Assembly (NCBI GenBank): GCA_016709675.1
Contig: JADJMH010000001.1
Location: forward strand, 496,001-560,000
Direction: 5' to 3'
DNA: 64,000 nt
From: Candidatus Accumulibacter proximus
Lineage (GTDB): Bacteria > Pseudomonadota > Gammaproteobacteria > Burkholderiales > Rhodocyclaceae
The notes under the pieces were generated by a model. That model was not told the DNA's origin. It did no database searches and was given only the letters and a program-made list of their open reading frames with translations. Both the position numbers and the translations under genes were made by a program. Below, in pieces: positions 18,255 through 28,507 of this stretch; the first letter of the stretch is position 1; each line of letters opens with the position of its first letter.

Positions 18255-19649
18255 CACACGTCGCCAGAAAACTTGTTTCCTAATCCAACGAAGACACCAA
18301 GGTTCGATACGTACTTCCATTTACCCAGAATACCTGAACCAAAGTCCTTGCCGTCAGGCACCAAGGAGGAACCAGTTGGCGCCGGCTCTAGCGACACGGC
18401 CCAACCTGATGGTGATGGCGTTGGCGGGGGTGTGATCGCCCACACGCGACCATCGCCGCACCATAGCAGGTAATTGCGTAGAACCGGATTGAAGTCAAGA
18501 CCACAGCGCTTTAATGTAATGCTGTTCTGCTTTAATAGGGGCAGGAGTTCCGCCGCCGGATCCATGAGATCGACGAGAACCTCATAGTTATTAGCACCTG
18601 GCGTTGCCGTATCCCAATAGTAGAAACGCGCATCTCCTCCGGTTCGAAAGAAAATTCTTTGCGCCGAATCGAACGCGCACGACGTTGACCCCCGCAGACC
18701 CCGGTAGCCCCCAATTCGCTCCCAAGTATCCATCGTGGGGTTACTGGCATCTGCGACAACGTATCGGTAGAGATTCCGCGCTGTGCCACCCACATAAGCC
18801 GCCACGTGGACCGCATCCCGACCCTCCTCGGCTGCGTAAGCAGTGCATCCGTCGACGTGGTTGGCGGGAAGAGGTGCGCCGGAGAGATTGATCGTGTGAT
18901 CACGGTTCTGCCACATTTCACCACCAACCACTTCGGGATAGTAGCCCGCTGTTTGCACGTGGGAACCAGTAGTTCCACCCACCTTGCTCGGATCGGCACG
19001 ATTGGGATCGAAGAAATACGGACCCGTAGTTCTGCTCGTCGTCGCTGTGGTCTGTCGTCTGTATGGGCCGCCGCTGTTATAGCCAGCGCCGCCCAAAACC
19101 AGCAGCCGGTCGACGATCGGCAGAAAAATGTTATTGTCGTAGGTATGAGCCGAGACCGGGGCAGCATCCGCCCCATCAACCGCGATGTAGTTGCCCAAGA
19201 CGTCTTTCATCCACTGGCTGGGTAGGGACGCCCTTTCCCACATGCGCGTACTTGCACGCCAGCGATAAACGTCATTTCCCGAATAGTTGGCATGACCGCC
19301 ACCATAGATCCAAAGCTCAGCCCGATTCGTGTCCCACGCAAAGCTGCCCCAAGACGAAATGATGCGACTTGGATCGTGTGCACCCGCCGGACGCAGGTCT
19401 GGTGGGGTCCAGACATCGGAATAATTGTTCAAGTTGACTCTCTTCCAATTGCCCTCCGGCAAGGATGAAATAACAGCCATTATCTCGGTCAAGTCCGGGG
19501 CGACAGCATTTTCGCGAATCGAGTGATCCAGAAAATTAGATTCACCTTGCGCTGCGAGAAAACTGGAATAAAAGAGCTGGCAGAACCAGCCACCAACGCA
19601 CTGGTCGCAAGAACCCCGCCAATTTAGAGGAGAAAAATTTGTTGGTCAT
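18245..19649 (-). pseudogene. N-terminal half of a secreted beta-propeller (Kelch/galactose-oxidase-like) protein, interrupted by ISAs1
   Basis: The start is ATG at 19647-19649 (MTNKFFSSKLAGFLRPVRWW), with AAGGAAG upstream. A signal peptide (LVLPALLFQFSRSAAQG) follows. One frame change near 19548 joins it to the long frame EIMAVISSLPEGNWKRVNLN. Propeller signatures are IISSWGSFAWDTNRAELWIYGGGHANYSGNDVYR-like (GGHANYSGNDVYRW), then DRLLVLGGAGYNSGG, DTWERIGGYRGLRGS and FDSAQRIFFRTGGD. The blade ends KWKYVSNLGVFVGLGNKFSGDVW exactly where the insertion sequence begins; the last nine codons before TAG come from the IS. Galactose-oxidase-like propellers in this setting are usually extracellular binding proteins. 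The C-terminal modules continue at 15782-16959 beyond the element. Confidence 0.75.
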
Positions 19650-19876
19650 CTCTACTTCCTTATCGTGACTGAACCTATAAAGAAGACTCAGCTCAATTCG
19701 CGGGTACTAGCCCTTGCGACCTCTACACCAATTTTGGGGCAGGGCTTACGAAATTGGCGTTGTCTATAATAGACTAAGTTTCGTTCCGACTACATTTTGG
19801 AGCCTACCCTTACGCACAACGTCAAGTTCATCCAGCAACATCGCGCCTTGACTTGATAGTCTGGGTTGGTATCCGG
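19650..19876 (-). promoter_or_regulatory. Upstream region of the beta-propeller gene
   Basis: This region lies between an IS5-type remnant and the propeller gene. On the minus strand TTGGTG and TAGTAC are 16 bases apart, a plausible but weak sigma-70 promoter. A perfect dyad GTCTAT-A-ATAGAC sits at 19762-19774. No gene was seen here. The IS5 element may reach into it, since its ends could not be fixed. Confidence 0.3.
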
Positions 19877-20736
19877 TTAGGCAGCAGACACAATTTTCCC
19901 TGCCCGGACAGATTGCGGCCAGGACATGCCTTCGCTGACCTGCCGTTCGAAGGTTCGGGGTACAGGCCTGGCGCCCAGTTGCTTGGGCCGGTACAGCATG
20001 TTCTCAGCGATGCTGCGCCGGTAGCCACTATCGTTCTTCCAGCCGTCGAGTCCCTTGGCCTCGACTCCTGGACGATGGCGTCGCGCGTGTGGGCGTCTCC
20101 CCATGTCACCGCAGCATCGCGTGACGGGAGGGTGGCACGTGCGTCCCGCTCGGCGATCGCCGCATGGCAGCCGTGGCTGTCGTAGGCACCATCGGCCGAG
20201 ACCTGCGAAACCTCCCCCTCGACCTGGTCGAGCAGGCCGGGCAAGTTTTCGCTGTCGCACCAGGCGGTGGTGGCCACTTCAACTCCGATGGTGTTCTTGG
20301 TGCTCTCGTCTACGGCCAGATGGACCTTGCGCCACGGACGGCGCTTGCCGACCCCGTGCTGACGCACCCTTCCACAGTCAGCTTTGCACAGCCGACCGGC
20401 TCTGGCGGCGCGAAGCGCTGCTTCACGCAACCCCGCCTCCGCCCATTCACCCTCACCGAGGATCTTCAGGCCGGTCGAATCAACCACCACGTGCGTCGGT
20501 CCCTTGCGCAGCCGACGCGGGATCTTCACCGAAATCTCAGCATCCCCTCGCAACGGGTGGGTGTGATCCGGCAACCGCAGGTCCAGGTGACACAGGCGCA
20601 TCAGCGGATTGATCAATCGTGCCGTCGCGCGGCGGGGCAACTGGAACAAGGTCCGGTCATACTCCGGCCAGTTCGTCACCCGGTACCGCTGCTTAATGCT
20701 CACCTCGCCAGTATCCGGCTTCACTCGTATTGCCAC
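19877..20736 (-). pseudogene. IS5-family transposase, internally deleted and frameshifted
   Basis: The start VSIKQRYRVTNWPEYDRTL is typical of this IS5 group. About 50 residues that should follow are missing, and the frame resumes at LMRLCHLDLRLPDHTHPLRG. The DDE region is recognisable: HVVVDSTGLKILGEGEWAE (first Asp), WRKVHLAVDESTKNTIGVEV, then SADGAYDSHGCHAAIAERDA (second Asp). After a frame change near 20080 it continues GYRRSIAENMLYRPKQLG (Glu) and FERQVSEGMSWPQSVRAGKI, where another internal piece is lost. It ends at 19877. The in-frame losses show true decay, so this element is not autonomous. Terminal repeats could not be defined with confidence. Confidence 0.8.
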
Positions 20737-20809
20737 GACCCACCTCCTCGGACCGCCAAGCCCGGACTAATCCCAATATACTAGACGGACGCTTTTCTCT
20801 GACATCAGT

Positions 20810-21572
20810 TCACTCCCCCTGTTTAACGCCTCTTTTGAATCCATCATTGCTGGCCGTCTCTTTTTCAGATCCGGGCACGCTCGTACCAAACTTAACGCCA
20901 TCAGGCGAAGGCTCCTTTACCTTGGGAGAAATGGCTGATGGATCGCCGCCAAGTGACGATAGAGTTCACCAAAGTCCGGGAACTTGGACTGTACTCCAAA
21001 CCCGCTTTCACGAGCAGTCTTGCTTCGGATCTCTTACCCACTTTAACAAGATACTCAGCCCAACTTGAATAAGCCGGCCAGTAATCAGGCTTCAATGCCC
21101 GGGCCTCGGCAAAGGATTTATTAGCGTCCCTGGGCAGCGAGAGCAGAAGTTGCACATCTCCCCTCTTTGTAAGGATCTCCGGTAACAAAACAAACTTCCT
21201 ATCAACTATACTTGCATTTCTAATTACAAAACTGTAATCATTAACAGCAGTAGATAGGAGATGCTGTCTTTGTTGCCGCGGCGTGCTGCTACGTAGCGCT
21301 CGCTGCACGTTAATCTGGCCCCAGCAGTAATGGTGGATGGCATCAAACGCGGGCCCCATTCGTGCGCGCCACTGTTTGCTTTCCGGCTTACCAGAACCCC
21401 AAAATGTCTGGGCATAAGGGCAATAGGGAGGACTTAGGCCATCTCCTCGGAAGTAATCTCATTGGGAGGAAGAGCGATAGCCGTGATCGGGATGGACATC
21501 AAAACTAATGAGCCCACCATAAGCCGAATAAAAGAGAGCGGAAGAAATTATCCAAACTAGCCGTCCAGTCAT
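20810..21572 (-). pseudogene. Exported TPR-containing protein of EPS loci, broken
   Basis: The start is ATG 21570-21572 (MTGRLVWIISSALFYSAYGG), with AGGA six bases upstream and an export-signal-like N-terminus. An in-frame TGA follows at GYRSSSQ-stop-DYFRGDG. The reading then runs LSPPYCPYAQTFWGSGKPES, MGPAFDAIHHYCWGQINVQR, VLLPEILTKRGDVQLLLSLP and a TPR-like helix pair ALKPDYWPAYSSWAEYLVKV, GKRSEARLLVKAGLEYSPSS. Two more frame changes near 20955-20975 lead to the tail GGDPSAISPKVKEPSPDGVK, ending GVKQGE at TGA 20810-20812. Similar small secreted TPR proteins occur next to EPS genes. Function unknown, probably a periplasmic scaffold. Confidence 0.6.
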
Positions 21573-21660
21573 AATCTGTCCTATATTTCCGTTGTGGACG
21601 AGTGACGGCGCCACAAAAACCGCAGGTTCATGAAACCAGATCATTTTCAAGCATGCCGGT

Positions 21661-22854
21661 TTATTCGGCGCGACCAACGATTAAACGTGCAAGACCGCGA
21701 ACCGCATTTCTCGCATTCGAGGCCAAGCTGTTCTTGAAGGAATATGCGGGCAAGCTTACTGAGGATGCGGCAATTGACTGATAACGCGCGATGTATTGAA
21801 GCTTCAGCACTCGGAGGTCATAGTTCGCCAGCACGATCTCTCTGCCGCGCTGCCCAAGGGCTGACAGTGATGCCCGATCCCTATCGCGAATCGCCTCGGT
21901 GAGAGCACCGGACCTAGTCACGTCGATAAATATCCCCTCCTTGACAATTGCACGCTGATTACGGTGATTTGTACAGACTACGGGCAAGCCCATGGCCATT
22001 GCCTCGATGTGAACTATCCCGAAGGTTTCAAAAACAGAACCAAGAGTAAATAGATTTGCTGCAGCATACAACTTGGGCAGGTCTCGGTGTTCTACGGTCG
22101 TAAAAATTATCCGATTACCCATCAACTGTTTGCCGAGGTCCATGATTTCAGGGGTGTCTTTTGTTTCCTGGCCTACAATCAGCAGGTAAGCGTCCTTAAC
22201 TGCAGCGACCTCCCTGACGACATAATCCATGCGCTTGTGGCCATACGAGACCGCGCCGACACTAATCACGACAAATGCATCCTTCGGAATACCTTGCTGG
22301 ACTCGAAAATCAGAAATTACTTCCGGGTGAAATACATTGACATCCACCCCATGCGGGATGAGAAACGACTTGCCTTTGGCACTGTAAGACAGGTTCAGCT
22401 CGGTATGCTCCTGAACAAAATCGCAGCGAGGCAAATCTCTGGCCGGAATTGCACCTCCATTCGAAAACAAAATTTTCGGCGTAGCCCGGAAAAGATGACG
22501 ATTATCGTAAATAATGTTGCAGACTTCACGCTCCAGGCAATGAATGACATCGAATTCACCTTCAAGTAGCGCCTCAAGCGCCGCGTAAGCAAAGGTCTCG
22601 CCCTCTATCCTGCAACGTTCCTGTGCCTTGGCTGATGCGGCCCACTTCGGGGAAGCCACGACGTGAATGTGATTGAGACAGGATGCGTTGCGCGGAATGT
22701 TGTCGACCACACGCTCTCCCGGCGCACTTTCACCGCCGCCTTTGAAGAGCGTGATGTCCACCGAACCGCTCAGAAGGGTGAAAAGATCCCGAGCGAACAC
22801 TTCATGTCCCCGATAGACATTACCCAACCCAGAACATAGCAGTGCAACTTTCAT
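21661..22854 (-). CDS. Glycosyltransferase family 4
   Basis: 397 residues with a GT-B fold. The N-terminal glycine-rich loop MKVALLCSGLGNVYRGHEVF begins the acceptor domain. The C-terminal nucleotide-sugar domain shows IPHGVDVNVFHPE and VGAVSYGHKRMDYVVREVA. The EX7E region reads FETFGIVHIEAMAMGLPVVCT, with both glutamates present. The tail after residue 360 is basic and could touch the membrane. It would transfer one sugar to the lipid-linked EPS repeat in the cytoplasm; donor and linkage cannot be read. It is intact, unlike most genes to its left, and begins the unbroken stretch of core EPS genes. The stop is at 21661, 88 bases before the TPR gene. Confidence 0.85.
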   Translation of the reverse strand: MKVALLCSGLGNVYRGHEVFARDLFTLLSGSVDITLFKGGGESAPGERVVDNIPRNASCLNHIHVVASPKWAASAKAQERCRIEGETFAYAALEALLEGEFDVIHCLEREVCNIIYDNRHLFRATPKILFSNGGAIPARDLPRCDFVQEHTELNLSYSAKGKSFLIPHGVDVNVFHPEVISDFRVQQGIPKDAFVVISVGAVSYGHKRMDYVVREVAAVKDAYLLIVGQETKDTPEIMDLGKQLMGNRIIFTTVEHRDLPKLYAAANLFTLGSVFETFGIVHIEAMAMGLPVVCTNHRNQRAIVKEGIFIDVTRSGALTEAIRDRDRASLSALGQRGREIVLANYDLRVLKLQYIARYQSIAASSVSLPAYSFKNSLASNARNAVRGLARLIVGRAE

Positions 22855-22911
22855 GATTTATTCCATTCAGACCAAATATACGACCAGCACGGATCACGCA
22901 CTGATTACTGG

Positions 22912-23862
22912 TTATCCACCGCCGGCCAAAGAGCCTGCCAGAATTTTCAGGAGCGTTTTCCAACCCACTGGATTACATGGATCAGTTCGCAAAGCCATCA
23001 GGGCTGCCTGCCTAGCACGGCCAGAGTTGCCAACACGAAGGTGGGCACACGCCAAGTCGGTCCAGGTTTTCGCCAAGGCACGGTTTACCGCCGATTTTTT
23101 TGCCGCGGCCCCATTTGGTGAACTATAGCCCCAGCGGCTCAACGCACGATTAACTACCAGAAATCGATAGTTTCTTTCCGGAACTGACTTGGTGATGCTT
23201 GAGGGATGCATCCGGTACAGGGCATACGGCGCTGCTACACGCAGGATTTGGGTGACGCGCGACGCGCGCAGCCACAGGTCATAGTCTTCGCCGCGTGGCA
23301 AGGCAGGGTCAAAGTAGCCAACCTCCAAAAAAACCGAACGTTGTGCCAATACCGTAGATGTCCACACCACGCAATCCAGCAATAACTGGGGATATATCCA
23401 ACCGGATGCGCCTGACCAGCGGTTAACCTCTCCCGCCTGCCTTTGCAGTGCGTCGAGGTACTCCAGCTCGGGTATTGGATCGCTGCTGGTCCAGACCTCC
23501 CAAGCCGTGTAACACATCCGGGCATCAGGGATAGCTTTGAGAAGGTCCATTTGCGCTTGAAGCTTGCCAGGCAGCCAAATGTCGTCTGCATCCAGGAAGG
23601 CAATCCAGGCACCTCGCGCGCACGAGATGCCTTTGTTGCGTGCTGCGGCAACGCCCCGGTTTTCTTGCCGTACCAGTCTGACCCCGGGAAAGCTGTCGCG
23701 CACGAGCTCTGCCGATCCGTCCGATGAGCCGTCGTCAACCACCACGATTTCCAGATCGGGCCAATCTTGCGCCAACACCGAGCGAATCGCAGCGGCAATG
23801 TACTTTTCTGCATTAAAGCAGGGAATCACCACGGAGATTCTTGCAGTGTCGGACATCCGCAT
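22912..23862 (-). CDS. Glycosyltransferase family 2
   Basis: 316 residues with a GT-A fold: RISVVIPCFNAEKYIAAAIRS, then IVVVDDGSSDGSAELVR (UDP-binding Asp pair) and ENRGVAAARNKGI. The metal-binding DXD is AWIAFLDADDIWLP, and GEDYDLWLRA follows. C-terminal residues after about 230 form a helical TPR-like tail (NRALAKTWTDLACAHLRVGN). It adds a sugar to the EPS precursor on the cytoplasmic side. The start could be either of two ATGs six bases apart (23862 or 23856). It lies between the family-4 transferase and the deacetylase, in the same direction. Confidence 0.85.
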   Translation of the reverse strand: MRMSDTARISVVIPCFNAEKYIAAAIRSVLAQDWPDLEIVVVDDGSSDGSAELVRDSFPGVRLVRQENRGVAAARNKGISCARGAWIAFLDADDIWLPGKLQAQMDLLKAIPDARMCYTAWEVWTSSDPIPELEYLDALQRQAGEVNRWSGASGWIYPQLLLDCVVWTSTVLAQRSVFLEVGYFDPALPRGEDYDLWLRASRVTQILRVAAPYALYRMHPSSITKSVPERNYRFLVVNRALSRWGYSSPNGAAAKKSAVNRALAKTWTDLACAHLRVGNSGRARQAALMALRTDPCNPVGWKTLLKILAGSLAGGG

Positions 23863-23959
23863 AGCTGGTCGTGGTCAAACCACGACATCGCGTGGGGCGA
23901 CACATGCCCGGCTCAGTCCGTCGCAGATCAAATTATTTCGCATATCCTCTCTCATGAGT

Positions 23960-24935
23960 CTAAGCTGCGATCTGTCCCGCCCGCAGCTGCGAGCTTTGCC
24001 ACAGATTCTGTACGAGTCGTGCCCCGAAGCGAAATCGGGTTTTATCCCATGGCGTGAAGCGGGGCAGTTGCATGCGATCGGATTGGGCATCAGCCACGCC
24101 CCACGCAGTCGTCACCGCGGCATCGAAACCCAACCCACGAAGGATGTCGGCGTCTGCGGCGCGATAGTCGACATTCGGTTTGCCATTGGGGTAAGCAAAG
24201 AAACCGACACGTTCCTGCAGTAGGGTCTCGAGCAATTGCTTGCTGTTACTTATCTCCTGGTTCACTTCCGCAGCATCCAGTCGGGCAAGAATCGGGTGCG
24301 TGACGGTGTGCGCCAATCAACATGCCAGCGCGGCGCATAGCCCTGACCTGCTCCGAAGTCAGCATCAGATCGCTGGGCAGGCTGGCACCGGCTGCTGAAG
24401 CGACGTAATCAACCGCCTTGCGACGTGCCAATGGCTCCCGATACTTAACCTCGTTCAGGATACTGATGATCGCTTGCCGCCTGGCCACTTCTGAATTCAA
24501 TTCGTGCACTCCCAGCCCCTCTGGAGAAAGGTCCAGCCGTAGCTTACCGCAATGGCGAACAGCCTCGACTACGGTGTCGTTCCACATCCGCCCACCATCA
24601 AGATAACCCGTTGCGATGAAGAACGTGGCTGTCAGGCCATGATCTCGGAGAATCGGCATCGCGACCGTGCAGTTATCGGCATATCCGTCATCAAAGGTTA
24701 TGGTTGCAGCTCTGGCAGGCAGCGTCTTTTCATTCATCCGGGCTACCGCTTGGTCAAGGGGCAGCACATTAAACCACCCCTTCAACCATCTGACTATCCG
24801 CGCGAACTCGAGCGCATCGAGATCCCAGTTCCGGATGCGGTCCGGTCGCGCATGCACGCGATGAAAAATCAGGCTCGAGAGTCGCCCACCGGACCCGCCA
24901 GGGGAAAGCGCATGAGCCAAAGTTTTCACAATCAT
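23960..24935 (-). CDS. Polysaccharide deacetylase (NodB fold), one frameshift
   Basis: It starts at MIVKTLAHALSPGGSG (ATG 24935), followed by SLIFHRVHARPD. The metal motif 1 is TITFDDGYADNCTVAMPI, then GLTATFFIATGYLDGGRMWN. The frame changes near 24310 into the motif 2 HTVTHPILARLDAAEV, then FFAYPNGKPNVDYRAADADIL and DAAVTTAWGVADA, ending at TGA 23960. The start is in the same frame as the end of the O-ligase-like gene with no stop between them, so either the two are fused or an indel has removed the stop. It would remove acetyl groups from amino sugars in the polymer, and no signal peptide is obvious. Confidence 0.8.
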
Positions 24936-26198
24936 GTCGGTCAACGCGGCGGCACATGCGGCGCCAAGACGGCACTGGATCGCTCCCTGACGCCAAGGAC
25001 GCTCGCTGACGCCGACCCCGCGCTTTCCCCTCAGCCAGCGCTGGGTGACGACAAGCACCACCATGATGTTGAAAGGCAGGTCGAAATAGGCCAACTGGAG
25101 GAAGGCACCGCCCGCCAGATAGCCAACCAGGGAAACTTGGCACATGCCGGCAAGGGTATGAGCCCACGCCGCATCAGGCCGCTTCCGGAACAGGAACAAG
25201 CCAACGTAGCCATGCTCGCCCAGCATCGAGAAGTAAATGCTGTGCGCTACCGGCGCACCCACCTTCTCCGCCGGCGCGTACAGCGCGTAGTTGATCGGGT
25301 TATAGAGGTCAAAGCCACCGCCCAGGGGACGGTTATTGGCCACATTGATGCAGAAACGCCAGGCTCCAAGTCGGTTCTGCGCGGAAGAGTCCTGCTCGTA
25401 AGTCTCGATCGTCCGCATACGCTCTTCCCATGCCTGTGACATCACGGCAAACATCCCGGCGGCGGCGATCGCGATCGCGATTCCGTGTAAAACCTTACGA
25501 TCCGACCGATACCACAGCACCATGGTCATGGCCAGGATCGCCAGGAATCCTCCGCGCGACTGTGACCCCAGGGCAGAGATCGCGCAGAGTATCATCAGCC
25601 CCAGCAAACCGAGTTGCACCAAGCGCCGGGTCGTGACAATCCGCAGGTAATTGATCAACGGGATGATCATGATGGTGGCAACGGCAAGGGCGTTGTTTTC
25701 CTCGATGAAGCCGCCCGGGGGCCCCCAGACCCGACTGCCACCGCCGGTCAGGATGGTATGGATGCCCCCCTTGAAGCCGTAAAAGCCTATCGAGAGAACG
25801 ATGATCCAGATAAACACGTCAATATGCTTGCGAGACTGCAAGGCCACCACCGCCACGGCGGTCATTACCTGGATCTTCAGGACTTTGTTGAGTTGCGCTG
25901 CCGAACCAAAAGGATCGATGGCAAAGATGGTTGTCAGACACATCCACATAACCAGGAGGACAAGTACTATGACCGGCGGCGTCCATGCCATCCGCAGCTT
26001 GTCACGCGTGACGAGCATCGAGAGCAGCGCCGCACCGGCGGCTACGGCGGCAATCGGCGCGTCGTGAATGAAACCAAAGGCCAGCTTGTGCGGATTCATC
26101 ACGCTGATCCACGTCCACAGCATGACGGCTATCCAGGTATGGCGAAGCGCGAACGGCAGGGTTCCAACGACGATGCCCAGGATTAGCAGATCACGCAT
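24936..26198 (-). CDS. O-antigen-ligase-like membrane protein, exosortase A-associated
   Basis: About 420 residues with many hydrophobic helices, starting MRDLLILGIVVGTLPFAL (ATG 26198, overlapping the end of the PaaK-like gene). Conserved family positions are WISVMNPHKLAFGF, then GGGSRVWGPPGGFIEENNAL, GSQSRGGFLAI and ENNALAVATIMI. The family's periplasmic signature follows: NRLGAWRFCINVANNRPLGG with HSIYFSMLGEHGYVGL. It matches the putative O-glycosylation ligase of the XrtA type (TIGR03097 as known). About 15 residues of the last large helix appear lost in frame after GLFLF, so activity is doubtful. Likely role: polymerising or transferring glycan units on the periplasmic face. No stop separates it from the deacetylase that follows. 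Confidence 0.75.
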
Positions 26199-27569
26199 TG
26201 CCGGCTTCTTTGATGCCGACAGACGGCCGGACGTGACTGACGACGTAACGAAACTTCCCGGAGGCTTCGCTGGCGATAATGCCCACCTTCTCTACCCGAA
26301 TATCAACCGTCCGGCCCAACCGCGCCTTGAAATCGCGTACGATGCGCTCCTCCGACAGCCGGTCGAAAAGCGGGCCGGCCACGACCTTGACGAGAGTCTG
26401 GTCAACCGAAACCTGCTCGATCCTGAAACTCTCCACTCCCGGCAGATCACGCACCGTGTAGATCAGCGCGAGGCCATGCATGACGGTGCCGTCCTGCGCC
26501 ACGACAAAGTCGGTGCTGCGCCCCTGAATATCTTGCAGGACGGGCAGACCGCGACCACAGGAACAGGTCTGCTTACCCAGCACACCGATGTCACCCGTCC
26601 GATAACGGACGAACGGAAAATCCGCCGTTGCCAGGTGCGTAACCACAATTTCGCCGGGCTCACCTAGCGATGTCTGCTTGCCGTCCGGCCCTACGGTTTC
26701 GACAATCAGGTCTTCGGCACTGATATGCAGGCTACCGGCAGGGCACTGGTGCGCGATGAACCCCGCATCGCGGGCACCATAGCCATTGGCCACAGGACAG
26801 CCAAAACCTCGCTGATGACTACCCGCTGCTCATCGTAAAGCCTCTCCGACGTAACGAAAGCCACCCGGATACCCAGCCTGCTCATATCCAGGTTCTTCTG
26901 TCGAGCGTGACTGGCGATCAGCGACAGGCTCGAGGGGTAACCAAATAGCATCGCCGGTCGCTTGACTCGAATGGTGTCGACGAAGCGATCGAGATTCGCC
27001 GGCGACATCTCGAAGGCTGGCAAGAGGTGGCTGCGCATCAGGCCATCGCGGAAACGCCGGATTCGATCCTGCGCGCCAAGCTCAATCGGGCTGCCCCAGA
27101 TTACCAATTCACGGTCACCGATATCGACATCCCACCAGCGCGTGGCGCGCCACTTGGCGGCTACGTCGTGGCTCTTGCGGTCCTTGCCCATGTAGAAGAT
27201 CAACGGTTCGCCGGAGGAACCGCCGGTGTTGTAGCGCGTCAACGGGCCATGGCCATCGGCCTTGAGGCGCTCGACATTGGCGCGTATAGCAGGCTTGTCG
27301 AGCAGCGGCAATGCGGCCAAATCCTCCGTCGTACGTACCGACTGCGGATCGAAGCCGACACGCCCGAACAGGTCTCGGTAATAAGGAACCCTCGTCCCGA
27401 TCTCTGCCAGGAACCCGCGCAGTCGAACCATGCGATCGTCCGCCAGTCGATCAGCGGACCACCACTGGCTTTCCTCCAGCCTCTTGAGCACGGCCACCGA
27501 ACTGTGCCCTTTGAGGCGCTCATGCAACGGAAACAGGCAATGCGAACACAGGGCTGTGTACAAGCTCAA
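26191..27569 (-). CDS. Phenylacetate-CoA ligase (PaaK)-like adenylating enzyme, one frameshift
   Basis: MSLYTALCSHCLFPLHERLK starts a protein of about 458 residues. The motifs are those of the PaaK/capsule CapK-like group: PYYRDLFGRVGFD, LPLLDKPAIRANVERL and the ATP loop TRYNTGGSSGEPLIFY. After a frame change near 26800 come GYGARDAGFIAHQCPAG and PGEIVVTHLATADFPFVRYRTGDIG, then GRSTDFVVAQDGTVMHGL. It ends at 26191 inside the start of the O-ligase gene. CapK-like members occur in capsule and EPS loci, but their substrate is generally unknown. A role in making an acyl-adenylate or amide for polymer decoration is inference. It forms a second, separate adenylation enzyme beside that at 4783-6388. 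Confidence 0.7.
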
Positions 27570-27627
27570 TGGCTTCTCCTAGCTACAAGCGGGCGGCTGC
27601 AAGTCATCATCTTAGCCACCGTGGCAG

Positions 27628-28345
27628 TCACTCGGCTCGATCGGGCTTGCGCAGAGTGACCATGATCCAGCCACGCAGGAAGCGCAGGCTGTTGAAACGG
27701 CTGATCAGCTTCTCGTAACACGTGCCGAGGAAAAAGAGTGCGCCATTGAACATCAGGTAGTTGGGGTATTGGCTAAGGTACTCGAAGGACTCCACCTTGA
27801 ACCCTGCAGAATCCGCCAGACGTTCCACATCGGCACGGGTATTGGTTCGAAAGGCGGTTGGAAAGGTATCCTCCTCTGCCCTTCCTTCTACTTTCCTGAC
27901 GATCCGGGCGTGGAAATGATTAGGCACCAGGCGCGCCACCAGAGTGCCGTAGTCCCACATGTTGGCGGTCAGAAAGATGACCGCCCCGCCCGGACGCAGA
28001 ATGCGCTCGAACTCCCTGAGACCGCTTCGGGGTCCGTGAGATGCTCGAAGACGCTTCGTGACATGATGAGATCCACACTGGCATCAGGCAGGGTATTGCC
28101 GACAGGTCCGCGTTATAGGTGTCAATCCCGTCAGGGACGTCGCTGAAGCTGACCAACTCGATGCCGATCAAGCGACGTGCGCGGCCAAGATACTTTCTCA
28201 GGACAGGGACGGTACGACCACAACCGGCGTCGAGCAAGACGGACTCGGGGGTCAACAGGCGACCGACGTGTTCCTCGTACGCGCGATACGGATGCAAGCT
28301 ATTGGCGTAATACTTACGCAGCAGTGTTTCGGAAAGGGCTGTCAT
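27628..28345 (-). CDS. SAM-dependent class I methyltransferase, frameshifted
   Basis: The start is ATG 28343-28345 (MTALSETLLRKYYANSLHPY), with GGAAA upstream. The SAM-binding site is SVLLDAGCGRTVPVLRKYLG and IGIELVSFSDV. Two frame changes, near 28090 and 28020, join it to VFEHLTDPEAVLREFERILR (post-I helix), then MWDYGTLVARLVPNHFHARI and YLMFNGALFFLGTCYEKLIS. It ends LRGWIMVTLRKPDRAE at TGA 27628-27630. The C-terminal hydrophobic helix could hold it to the membrane. Substrate is not visible; methylation of a glycan or carrier intermediate is inferred from the operon. Confidence 0.7.
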
Positions 28346-28507
28346 AGCGGTTTTCCATGGATAGAACAGATCACTGGCTTCTAATCCTCGCCAACGTCTT
28401 GAGACTGAATTGACCAGCATGGACCGGCTGGTCTCCAGGCGACCACGCCCGCCTTATAATGATGCGGCTGGCCATGGCCGCTTGATTGCTGAACGCCAGG
28501 CCGGGAT

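Noticed and set aside
19840..20795. Terminal inverted repeats for the IS5-type element
   Set aside because: The best candidate ends match in only about half of the positions, too weak to define the element borders.
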